From RYN-431 sp036388295 (GTDB lineage Bacteria; Planctomycetota; Phycisphaerae; Tepidisphaerales; Tepidisphaeraceae), in contig DASVSC010000181.1 of NCBI GenBank assembly GCA_036388295.1, positions 1 to 6,661 of the forward strand: a stretch of 6,661 nt of DNA, given 5' to 3'. The notes beneath the pieces are model-generated. The model had not been told where the DNA came from. It did not search any database and saw only the letters and a program-made list of their open reading frames with translations. Below, in pieces: positions 1 to 5,463 of the stretch. Made by a program: the position numbers and the translations under genes. How positions within the stretch are numbered: position 1 is the first letter of the stretch; each line of letters opens with the position of its first letter.

Positions 1-179
1 AAGGGTTGCGGATCGTGGCGTACGCCCCCGACGGCGTCATCGAAGCGACCGAAGACCCGTCGTTCCCCTTCTACGTCGGCGTGCAATGGCACCCCGAGCG
101 ACAGCACGAAGAGGCCGAACATTTGCGGCTTTTCCAGAAGCTGGTCCAACACGCCGGGCGACGAGCGACCGGTGCGTGA
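1..179 (+). CDS. Class-I glutamine amidotransferase / gamma-glutamyl-GABA hydrolase family protein, 3' end only
   Basis: Only the C-terminal ~58 residues are present; the gene enters from the left edge, reads in the frame starting at base 3 and stops at TGA 177-179. The visible part contains VGVQWHPE (bases 75-98), the signature of class-I glutamine amidotransferases. Its His (90-92) and Glu (96-98) are the second and third members of the Cys-His-Glu triad; the Cys lies outside the window. The wording before it, a short strand ending in 'GVIEATED' and then FPFYVGVQWHPE, is typical of the peptidase C26 / PuuD-like branch, which hydrolyses gamma-glutamyl amide bonds in the cytoplasm, for example gamma-glutamyl-GABA in putrescine breakdown. 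The substrate cannot be decided from this tail. The gene converges on the DUF1326-type gene with a 46-base gap and has no evident link to the operon on the other strand. Family is confident; exact function is not. Confidence 0.85.
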   Translation, partial: GLRIVAYAPDGVIEATEDPSFPFYVGVQWHPERQHEEAEHLRLFQKLVQHAGRRATGA

Positions 180-225
180 AATGACGCTTACCTCCCGTGA
201 CGACGCAGGGGAACAAGGGCGCGTC

Positions 226-906
226 TTACCGCCCGAACGTGCCGTAGATCGCGCTGTTTTCGTCGCTGCGTTGCCAGGTGCTGCCGACGCGGCCGGAGGA
301 ATATTCGGCAGACGCGGTGTAGCCGACGCGGCGGCCGGTGACGGGCATCATCGGCTCGTACCAGACCAGGTTCGGCTGCGCACAGCAGGCGGCGTCGGGC
401 ATGGCCCGGACGCTCATGGCGGCGACGCCTTTGGCCGAAACGGTCGTCTCACCGGCCTCGCGTTTAAACGTGATGGCCATTGGCTTGACGCCGACGATCG
501 TGCCGAGGCGGTCGCCGAGTTGGGCCTTCACCCAGCCTGCGGCTGCAGTGCGCTGTGCGTCGGTCGGGGCATCGATGACCAATTCGCTGCGGTGCGCCCG
601 CCCCGGCTCGGCCAGATTTTCGTCGCCCGCGACGGCGGCCACCACGCGCACGCCGGCCAAGTCGATGCCCTTGAACGAGCCACCCGCGATGTTCCATGCC
701 AGCACCGCCGAGCGGCCCTCGGTGACGCGCTCGCCGTTGTAGTGGCACGCGCCTGCGAACACGCTGGCGGTGCGCGCTTCGACATAATCGCCGTGGACCG
801 TGGACACAGCCGGCGTCGTCGGCGCGGGCGCGGCGGCGACAAGTGACAGCATCGCCATCGGCAACAGGCGACGGACCCAACGCGAAGAGGAAGTACGCAA
901 AGTCAT
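226..906 (-). CDS. Secreted DUF1326-type protein, last gene of the Mo-hydroxylase operon
   Basis: 226 residues. An N-terminal export signal is visible: a basic start (RTSSSRWVRR), a hydrophobic core (LLPMAMLSLVAAA, residues 14-26) and a Pro/Thr-rich stretch to about residue 36. The mature part opens with DYVEARTASVFAGACHYNGE (residues 40-59), followed by 'SAVLAWNIAGGSFKGIDLAG' and 'VIDAPTDAQR'. This is the pattern of DUF1326 proteins, whose biochemical role is not established. The usual first Cys near 'EARTC' is Ala47 here. The remaining cysteines are C54 and an adjacent pair C174-C175, just before NLVWYEPM. The start is ATG 904-906 with GAGG six bases upstream. It lies 21 bases after the small Cys/His-rich gene on the same strand, so co-transcription with the exported Mo enzyme is likely. 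A periplasmic role beside that enzyme is inference. TAA stop at 226-228. Confidence 0.82.
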   Translation of the reverse strand: MTLRTSSSRWVRRLLPMAMLSLVAAAPAPTTPAVSTVHGDYVEARTASVFAGACHYNGERVTEGRSAVLAWNIAGGSFKGIDLAGVRVVAAVAGDENLAEPGRAHRSELVIDAPTDAQRTAAAGWVKAQLGDRLGTIVGVKPMAITFKREAGETTVSAKGVAAMSVRAMPDAACCAQPNLVWYEPMMPVTGRRVGYTASAEYSSGRVGSTWQRSDENSAIYGTFGR

Positions 907-927
907 GTCACACCTCGGGTGGCGAGT

Positions 928-1179
928 TCACAAGTCAGTCGGTTCGGCCAGAGCCGAGCGGTAACAGGTCCGCCCCGGCACGCAGTCGAACGGGTCGGCC
1001 GGCCCGCCATCGGGGCCGATCACCTGCTGCGTATGATAACACCAGCAGTGGAAGCTCGGGTCGAAATATTGCTCGGCCGAGGTCGGAATCGTGTCGAGCA
1101 TAAAGTACCGCTTCGACCGCAATTCGCCGCAGAACGGCGTGGCCAGCGGGTCGATCGGCGCGGGTTCCTCAGATGACAT
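928..1179 (-). CDS. Small Cys/His-rich protein of unknown function, translationally coupled to the FAD subunit gene
   Basis: 83 residues, not assigned to any family I can name. It has no signal peptide or membrane segment. Cysteines fall at C17 (PFCGEL), C45 and C47 (HCWCYH, flanked by H44 and H49), C66 and C72 (RTCYRS). The spacing could bind Zn or an Fe-S cluster, but there is no CxxCH haem motif. The middle (RSKRYFMLDTIPTSAEQYFD) and the end look like a compact folded domain rather than random frame. Its ATG (1177-1179) shares one base with the TAA stop of the FAD-subunit gene (TAATG overlap). GGAG lies five bases before the ATG, inside that gene. The overlap argues for coupled translation and a shared task with the hydroxylase, for example as an accessory or electron-transfer protein; that role is inference. 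It is real rather than a shadow because of the coupling, the RBS and the non-random Cys/His content. Confidence 0.78.
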   Translation of the reverse strand: MSSEEPAPIDPLATPFCGELRSKRYFMLDTIPTSAEQYFDPSFHCWCYHTQQVIGPDGGPADPFDCVPGRTCYRSALAEPTDL

Positions 1180-2195
1180 TACGTCTCCAAAATCGATCGG
1201 GCCAGCTTCGTCAGCGACCGCTGGACCAGCGTGCGCACCAGCGGCAACTTATAACGCGTTTGGCTGAGCGGCTTTGCGCCTTCGATCGCCATTTCGGCGG
1301 CCCGGGCGATCGTCGCCTCGTCCAGCGTTTCACCCGCTAGGAACGCGTCCACGGCCGGCAACGCCCACGGCACCGGCGCCACCCCGCCCAGCACCACGCG
1401 GGCGCTGCGGACCGTCAGGGCGCCGTCCGCGTCGACCGCGGCCGCCACGGACGCCATGGCGAAGTCCAGGCTCTCGCGTTCTTTGAACTTTAGGTACGTC
1501 GACTTGGCCGCCAACTGACCGAGCGGCACGCGGATGCTGGTGATGATCTCGTCCGCCGCCAGCACGTTCTCGCGCCGCGGGTCGTCCGTGGTCGGCATAC
1601 GGAAGAACTCGCCGGCGTTGATCTGGCGTTCGCCCTTCGGGCCGAGGACGTTTACGACGGCGTTCAGGGCGACCAGAACTTGGGCCGGGTCGCTCGGCTT
1701 CGTGATGACGCACGGGGCGTCGGTCCCGAACGCGGCCAAGTATTTGTTTTCGCCCTCTTTAGCGTAGCAGGTGTCGCCGCCGCGCTTCAGGCACTTCACT
1801 TCTTCGAGCCGGAAGTACCAGCACCGCGGCCGCTGGCAGAGGTTGCCGCCGATGGTGCCGAAGTTGCGAATCTGCGGCGTGGCGACGGAGTGGATCGATT
1901 CGGCAAGGCCCGGCGCCTGCCGGATCACTTCGGGGTGCGTTTCGATTTCGGTCAGCGTTGCGGTCGCGCCGAGGATCAGGCTGTTGCCGTCGACCGTGAT
2001 CTTGCCGGCGTCCGGAATGGTCTTGAGGTTCACCACGCGCGCAGGCCGGTGGATGTAGGCCTTCAGCGTGGTGTGCAGGTCTTGTCCGCCGCCGATCGGG
2101 CGGAAGGTTTCGTCGTAATCCGCGGCGGCCCCCGGCCCGAGCAGGCGGACGGCGTCGGCGGCGGTCTTGGCGTTGGCCCATTCGAATGCTTGCAT
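1179..2195 (-). CDS. FAD-binding subunit of xanthine dehydrogenase-family Mo hydroxylase, PaoB/YagS type with [4Fe-4S] insert
   Basis: 338 residues, normal length for the medium (CoxM/YagS-like) subunit. It passes electrons from the Fe-S clusters to FAD and on to an acceptor. The N-terminal FAD domain carries FRPIGGGQDL (31-40) and ATPQIRNFGTIGGNLCQ (105-121), the two Gly-rich FAD-binding loops. Directly after these is a Cys-bearing insert: C125 (RPRCWYFR), C135, C143 and C162, plus C120. This is the arrangement that holds a [4Fe-4S] cluster in E. coli PaoB and in 4-hydroxybenzoyl-CoA reductase beta, and is absent from ordinary xanthine dehydrogenase FAD subunits. The C-terminal CO-dehydrogenase-flavoprotein domain runs from about 215 (DEIITSIRVP) to 335. 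ATG 2193-2195 is preceded by GAGGAG with a six-base gap. It lies 60 bases after the Mo-subunit gene and overlaps the next gene by one base. No signal peptide, so export would be by hitch-hiking on the Tat-tagged subunit. Confidence 0.95.
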   Translation of the reverse strand: MQAFEWANAKTAADAVRLLGPGAAADYDETFRPIGGGQDLHTTLKAYIHRPARVVNLKTIPDAGKITVDGNSLILGATATLTEIETHPEVIRQAPGLAESIHSVATPQIRNFGTIGGNLCQRPRCWYFRLEEVKCLKRGGDTCYAKEGENKYLAAFGTDAPCVITKPSDPAQVLVALNAVVNVLGPKGERQINAGEFFRMPTTDDPRRENVLAADEIITSIRVPLGQLAAKSTYLKFKERESLDFAMASVAAAVDADGALTVRSARVVLGGVAPVPWALPAVDAFLAGETLDEATIARAAEMAIEGAKPLSQTRYKLPLVRTLVQRSLTKLARSILET

Positions 2196-2212
2196 AACGT
2201 GCTCCTCAAACT

Positions 2213-2229
2213 CTGGCGGCCTCAGCCAG
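2213..2229. other. Small inverted repeat between the Mo and FAD subunit genes
   Basis: CTGGC (2213-2217) and GCCAG (2225-2229) can pair around a 7-base loop in the 60-base spacer, just upstream of the FAD-gene ribosome binding site. It might tune the relative output of the two subunits. Five pairs in GC-rich DNA can occur by chance, and there is no T-tract to suggest termination. Confidence 0.25.
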
Positions 2230-2255
2230 CCTCGCGCGGCAGCGCTTACCCGGAC

Positions 2256-4451
2256 TTACGCTTTCGCCGGATACAACCCGTTCAAAATCTTGTCCGGCGT
2301 GATCGGCAGGTCGCGCACGCGCACGCCGCAGGCGTTGTAGACGGCGTTGGCGACCGCGCCGACGCCCGGAATGTTCGCCGGCTCGGCAATGCCGATGACG
2401 GCTTCGCGGGTGTCGCCGTCGTCGATGATCGGGATCAGTTCCGGCATTTCCAGGCAGCCGGGCAGCTTATATTCGCCGAAGTTCGGGTTCAGCATCACGC
2501 CCAGGCGGCGGTCCATCACGCGCTCTTCGAACAAGGCCATGCCCAGCGATTGAATCATGCCGCCGTTGATCTGGCTTTCGGTGGCCAGGCGGTTCAGGAT
2601 CAGGCCGCCGTCCTGCACGTGGCACATTTTGACGACGCGGATGTGGCCGGTCTCGACGTCGACTTCCACCTCGGCGAAGCTGGCCCCGTGCGCGCCGTTG
2701 CCGCTCAGGCCCGGCTGCCATTGGCCCTGCACCGACAGGCCGGCGGCGGGCACGGTCATGCACGCCTGCTTCCAGTCGAGCGACTTGCCGTTGCCCAGGA
2801 CCTTGCCGTTCTCGAACGTGACGGCGTCGGGCTGCGCGCCCAGCAGCGGCGCGACCAGCTTGGCCAACGCGACGCGCGCGTTGAACGCCGCGTCTTTGAC
2901 GGCCGGGGCAAGGCTGGCGGCGGTGGTGGACCCGCCGCTGGCGTTGGCGTCGCCGAACTTGCTGCTGCCGATTTTTTCCAGCACGTCGTTCATGCCCAGG
3001 CCCAATTCCTCGGCCACGATCGCGCGCACGTAGGTCCGCGTGCCGGTGCCCAGGTCCTGCGAACCCGATTCGGCCGTGACCGTGCCGTCGCGGCCGATGA
3101 CGAGGTTGACGATGCACTTGGGCCCGCCGCCGCCGCCCCACGCGCCGATGCCGCAGCCGAAGCCACGCTTCAGATGGCCCGGCGTCGAACCGGCTTTGGC
3201 CGGGCGGTTGGCCCAGCCGATGGCTTCCGCGCCGCGGAGCAGCTGGCGCTTGTGCGATTCATTCGTCACGTTCTTGATGCGGAACTGCACCGGGTCCATG
3301 CCGATCTTCTCGGCCAGTTCGTCCATCAATGACTCGATCGCGAAGGACGCCTGCGGGAAGCCCGGCGCACGCATCGCGACGCTGGCGTCTTCGTTCGTAT
3401 TGACCGGCGTCTGCTCGCGGAAAAACGTCGTGGCCTTGTACTGGTACGGCTGCCCCGCGATGTTCGCCCGGCCGACGCCGGCGAGGCCGTGAATGATCGA
3501 ATGGCACGCCACCAGCGTGCCGTCCTTCGTCGCGCCGGCCTTCATCTTCTGGATCGAGCCCGGCCCATTGCCGCCGGTCAGGAACTCGTCGCGGCGCGTC
3601 AGCATCATCTTCACCGGGACGCCGAGCTGCTTGGACAACTTGCATCCCCACAGGCCGGCAATGCCCATGCCGAACTTCGACCCGAAGCCGCCGCCCATGT
3701 GCTGGACAATGCACGTCACGTCCGACTGCTTCAGGCCCATTGCTTTGCTGGCATCGCCGGGCACGGTGAAGGTGCCTTGCGTGGAGGCGTAGACGGTGGC
3801 GGTGTCGCCGCCGCGGTAGTCGACGACCACGCCGTGCGTTTCCAGGCAGGCGTGGTGCATGATCTTCGTGCGGTATTCGACGTCGATGACCGCGTCACAG
3901 TCCTTAAACGCCGCGGCCACTTCGTCGGCGTTCCCCTGCACCTGCCGGCGGTTGGACGGCGGAAAAATCTGCGGCGCGCCCGGTTTCATCGAATCCTCGG
4001 CCACCACGACGAACGGCTGCGGCTCGTATTCAACGACAACGGCACGCACTGCGTCGTTCGCCGCCTCACGCGTTTTGGCGGCAATGGCGACGATCGGCTC
4101 GCCCTCGTAGCGCACTGACTTGGCGAACGGCACGACCGCCGTCACGCCAGGAATCTTCTCGGCCGCCGAGGTGTCGATCGACTTAATGTTCGCCCGCGCG
4201 TGCTTCGACACTACGAACCGCCCGTACTGCATGTCGGGCAGGCGCACGTCGAAGGTGTAGATGGCGGTGCCGGTGGTTTTCGCCGGGCCGTCGGAACGGG
4301 GGATGCGGGTGTTGAGCAGGCGGTGCTTGTCGTTCGCGCCCCAGGTCGGGCCGGCGACGTCGTCGACTTCGATTTCGACTTCGGTCGGCACGCCGTTGAC
4401 GACTTGGGGGACCTTGATCTTCTTTTTCTTGATCGGCTGCGTGGTGGCCAT
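2256..4451 (-). CDS. Molybdopterin-binding catalytic subunit of xanthine dehydrogenase-family Mo hydroxylase, PaoC/YagR type
   Basis: 731 residues from ATG 4449-4451; the large subunit that binds the Mo-pterin cofactor and hydroxylates the substrate with water as oxygen donor. Order of motifs: DGPAKTTGTAIYTFDVRLP (54-72, start of the a/b hammerhead domain), CLETHG (202-207), GGGFGSK (253-259, cofactor loop), AMRAPGFPQ (359-367, active-site loop), GSQDLGTGTRT (463-473, cofactor loop) and GIAEP (687-691), whose Glu690 is the expected catalytic base of the family, then NAVYNACGVRVRDLP. The AYRCSFR loop of form-I CO dehydrogenase is absent, so it is not a CoxL. An in-frame GTG nine codons upstream is possible, but the ATG has GGAG at an eight-base gap and is preferred. 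The N-terminal ~45 residues are an extension with a Lys run (IKKKKIKVP). No signal peptide. It lies between the Fe-S and FAD genes, unlike the S-M-L order of E. coli paoABC. The substrate is not readable. Confidence 0.95.
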   Translation of the reverse strand: MATTQPIKKKKIKVPQVVNGVPTEVEIEVDDVAGPTWGANDKHRLLNTRIPRSDGPAKTTGTAIYTFDVRLPDMQYGRFVVSKHARANIKSIDTSAAEKIPGVTAVVPFAKSVRYEGEPIVAIAAKTREAANDAVRAVVVEYEPQPFVVVAEDSMKPGAPQIFPPSNRRQVQGNADEVAAAFKDCDAVIDVEYRTKIMHHACLETHGVVVDYRGGDTATVYASTQGTFTVPGDASKAMGLKQSDVTCIVQHMGGGFGSKFGMGIAGLWGCKLSKQLGVPVKMMLTRRDEFLTGGNGPGSIQKMKAGATKDGTLVACHSIIHGLAGVGRANIAGQPYQYKATTFFREQTPVNTNEDASVAMRAPGFPQASFAIESLMDELAEKIGMDPVQFRIKNVTNESHKRQLLRGAEAIGWANRPAKAGSTPGHLKRGFGCGIGAWGGGGGPKCIVNLVIGRDGTVTAESGSQDLGTGTRTYVRAIVAEELGLGMNDVLEKIGSSKFGDANASGGSTTAASLAPAVKDAAFNARVALAKLVAPLLGAQPDAVTFENGKVLGNGKSLDWKQACMTVPAAGLSVQGQWQPGLSGNGAHGASFAEVEVDVETGHIRVVKMCHVQDGGLILNRLATESQINGGMIQSLGMALFEERVMDRRLGVMLNPNFGEYKLPGCLEMPELIPIIDDGDTREAVIGIAEPANIPGVGAVANAVYNACGVRVRDLPITPDKILNGLYPAKA

Positions 4452-4459
4452 GTGGGATG

Positions 4460-4463
4460 CTCC
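4460..4463 (-). promoter_or_regulatory. Ribosome binding site deciding the Mo-subunit start
   Basis: GGAG on the - strand, eight bases before ATG 4449-4451. The alternative GTG at 4476-4478, nine codons upstream, would place this site inside the coding region, so the shorter form starting MATTQPIKKK is chosen. Confidence 0.65.
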
Positions 4464-4499
4464 AGGTGCGTAGGGCACGCTCGTGCGTGTCGTACGTGT

Positions 4500-5165
4500 T
4501 CAGGCTTTGACGCCGGTCTTTTTGATCGTCTCGGCCGCGGCGGTGGCGGCGGCGAAGATGTGCGGGAACGTGCCGCAACGGCAGAAGTTGCCCTTGCACC
4601 CTTCGCGGATCTGCTCCGGCGTAGGGTCGGGGTTGGCCCGCAGCAGGCTGGTGACGCTGGTCACAAAGCCGCTGGTGCAGAAGCCGCACATCATCGCGTC
4701 TTTTTCGCAGAACGCCGCCTGCACGGGGCTGAGCTTGTCGGGCGTGCCGAGGCCTTCGACGGTCGTGATCTGCCGGCCGGGCAGATCGATCGCGAGCAGC
4801 GAGCAGGCGTAGGCGGTTTTGCCGTCGAGGATCACTGTACACGCGCCACAGGTGCCGGCGTCGCAGACCAGCTTCGGCCCGGTGAGCGCCGGTTCGAGGC
4901 GGTCTCGCAGGGCCGACAGCAGCGTGGTGCGCGGCTCGACAGTAACGGTGCGGGCCTGACCGTTGATGGTGAGTTGGATCGACGTTTCACCACGGACGAT
5001 GCCGTCCGGATCTGCCGCGGCCGCTGCGGGCGCGTCGGCCGCCGGCGCCGCCGTGGTCGCCAGCGCGTCAGCCGCCAATGCGGTCGCGCCGACACTTTTC
5101 AGAAAGCTCCGCCGACTGACGCCCGTGATCGGGCCCTGCGGTTTCGGTTCACCGTTCGATTGCAT
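4500..5165 (-). CDS. [2Fe-2S] subunit of xanthine dehydrogenase-family Mo hydroxylase, Tat-exported, PaoA/YagT type
   Basis: 221 residues; the small subunit that carries electrons from Mo towards FAD. A twin-arginine signal is plain: VSRRSFLKSVGATALAADAL (Arg18-Arg19), followed by an Ala-rich stretch to about 52, so the folded complex should be exported by Tat. The plant-type ferredoxin domain starts at SIQLTING and binds the first cluster with C101, C106, C109 and C121 (CDAGTCGAC ... C). The helical second domain binds the other with C160, C163, C195 and C197 (MCGFC ... CRC). The usual GQCGFCTPG reads MMCGFCTSG here, so Gln and Pro are replaced by Met and Ser. The start is ATG 5163-5165 with GGAGG five bases upstream; a GTG two codons earlier overlaps that site and is rejected. 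First gene of the five-gene set, 48 bases before the Mo-subunit gene. Confidence 0.95.
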   Translation of the reverse strand: MQSNGEPKPQGPITGVSRRSFLKSVGATALAADALATTAAPAADAPAAAAADPDGIVRGETSIQLTINGQARTVTVEPRTTLLSALRDRLEPALTGPKLVCDAGTCGACTVILDGKTAYACSLLAIDLPGRQITTVEGLGTPDKLSPVQAAFCEKDAMMCGFCTSGFVTSVTSLLRANPDPTPEQIREGCKGNFCRCGTFPHIFAAATAAAETIKKTGVKA

Positions 5166-5170
5166 CGCCA

Positions 5171-5175
5171 CCTCC
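5171..5175 (-). promoter_or_regulatory. Ribosome binding site deciding the [2Fe-2S]-subunit start
   Basis: GGAGG on the - strand, five bases before ATG 5163-5165. The in-frame GTG at 5169-5171 shares a base with this site and could not be read by a ribosome bound there, so the ATG is taken as the start. Confidence 0.75.
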
Positions 5176-5309
5176 GAAAGCCGGGCCGCCAGGATCGGTA
5201 CGCGTCAGACTGCGGCCGCGGCGTCCATTTGTAACCGCGTTCGCCGCATCAAGCGAGTGATAACGCCACCCGGCCGCGGAACCGCCGTACCGTAGAGGTA
5301 TCGAGCCGA

Positions 5310-5328
5310 ACGCTTTCTGTTGAAGCGT
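5310..5328. other. Short inverted repeat upstream of the operon
   Basis: ACGCTT (5310-5315) and AAGCGT (5323-5328) pair perfectly around a 7-base loop. It sits next to the larger imperfect repeat at 5331-5363. It could be a regulator half-site pair or simply part of the same repeat element; six pairs alone is weak evidence. Confidence 0.3.
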
Positions 5329-5330
5329 AA

Positions 5331-5363
5331 AGCCGTAAGCCCCGGCGAACCGGGCCTGCGGGT
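5331..5363. repeat. Imperfect REP-like inverted repeat
   Basis: The arms AGCCGTAAGCCCCGG (5331-5345) and CCGGGCCTGCGGGT (5350-5363) fold around the four-base loop CGAA: five perfect inner pairs, a single-base bulge, then six further pairs broken by one mismatch, with another mismatch near the base. It looks like a decayed palindrome of the kind dispersed between genes as REP-like units. A structured leader or small RNA is another possibility. Copy number elsewhere in the genome cannot be judged here. Confidence 0.4.
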
Positions 5364-5396
5364 GGGAACGAACACCATAATGAGGCAGCGGCCGTG

Positions 5397-5433
5397 TGTT
5401 TCCCTCTCCCGGCACGGCCGAGAGAGGGAAACA
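5397..5433 (-). terminator. Strong 12-bp hairpin after the SDR gene, probable terminator
   Basis: TGTTTCCCTCTC (5397-5408) and GAGAGGGAAACA (5422-5433) are perfect inverted repeats of 12 bases. Inside the loop CGGC (5410-5413) and GCCG (5417-5420) pair again, with one C/A mismatch between the two helices. The hairpin begins 30 bases after the SDR stop codon. Neither strand has a T-tract after the stem, so it is not a textbook intrinsic terminator. Position and stability still suggest it ends the hydrolase-SDR transcript or protects its 3' end, and separates it from the Mo-hydroxylase operon. Confidence 0.55.
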
Positions 5434-5463
5434 GGAGCCGCTACCGCCGCGCGTAATGTCGTT

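Larger units (their letters stand above)
5166..5396 (-). promoter_or_regulatory. Upstream region of the Mo-hydroxylase operon; promoter expected here
   Basis: About 230 non-coding bases lie between the likely SDR-gene terminator and the [2Fe-2S]-subunit gene, by far the largest gap on this strand, so the operon promoter should be here. I found no convincing -35/-10 pair: the best fragments (TTGATG at about 5250, TACAAA at about 5230 on the - strand) are only 13 bases apart. No clear operator was seen apart from the inverted repeats listed separately. The placement rests on layout, not on a recognised motif. Confidence 0.35.

Noticed and set aside
202..225. Possible bidirectional terminator between the convergent genes (GACGC 202-206 / GCGTC 221-225)
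   Set aside because: Only five pairs around a 14-base loop and no T-tract; chance level in this DNA.
172..846. 224-codon open frame on the + strand after the amidotransferase gene
   Set aside because: Antisense to the DUF1326-type gene, which has a signal peptide, RBS and family motifs; the + frame has none.
928..1179. c-type cytochrome or ferredoxin reading of the small Cys-rich protein
   Set aside because: No CxxCH haem motif, no signal peptide, and the Cys spacing (17, 45, 47, 66, 72) matches no standard ferredoxin pattern.
1680..3332. 550-codon open frame on the + strand opposite the Mo and FAD subunit genes
   Set aside because: It lies antisense to two genes with full family motifs, has low-complexity Ala/Arg/Gly/Val-rich content and crosses their junction; this is a typical by-product of GC-rich codon use.
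2256..4451. Carbon monoxide dehydrogenase large subunit (CoxL)
   Set aside because: The AYRCSFR loop of form-I CODH is missing; the corresponding place reads AMRAPGFPQ, and the FAD subunit is of the [4Fe-4S] PaoB type.
4200..5234. 344-codon open frame on the + strand
   Set aside because: Antisense to the [2Fe-2S] gene and the 5' part of the Mo gene; composition is that of a shadow frame.
5225..5255. Sigma-70 promoter from TTGATG and TACAAA on the - strand
   Set aside because: Spacing is only 13 bases and both boxes are weak matches.
5149..5415. 88-codon - strand frame filling the gap upstream of the operon
   Set aside because: It runs into the [2Fe-2S] gene in another frame, spans two inverted repeats and shows no domain or convincing start.
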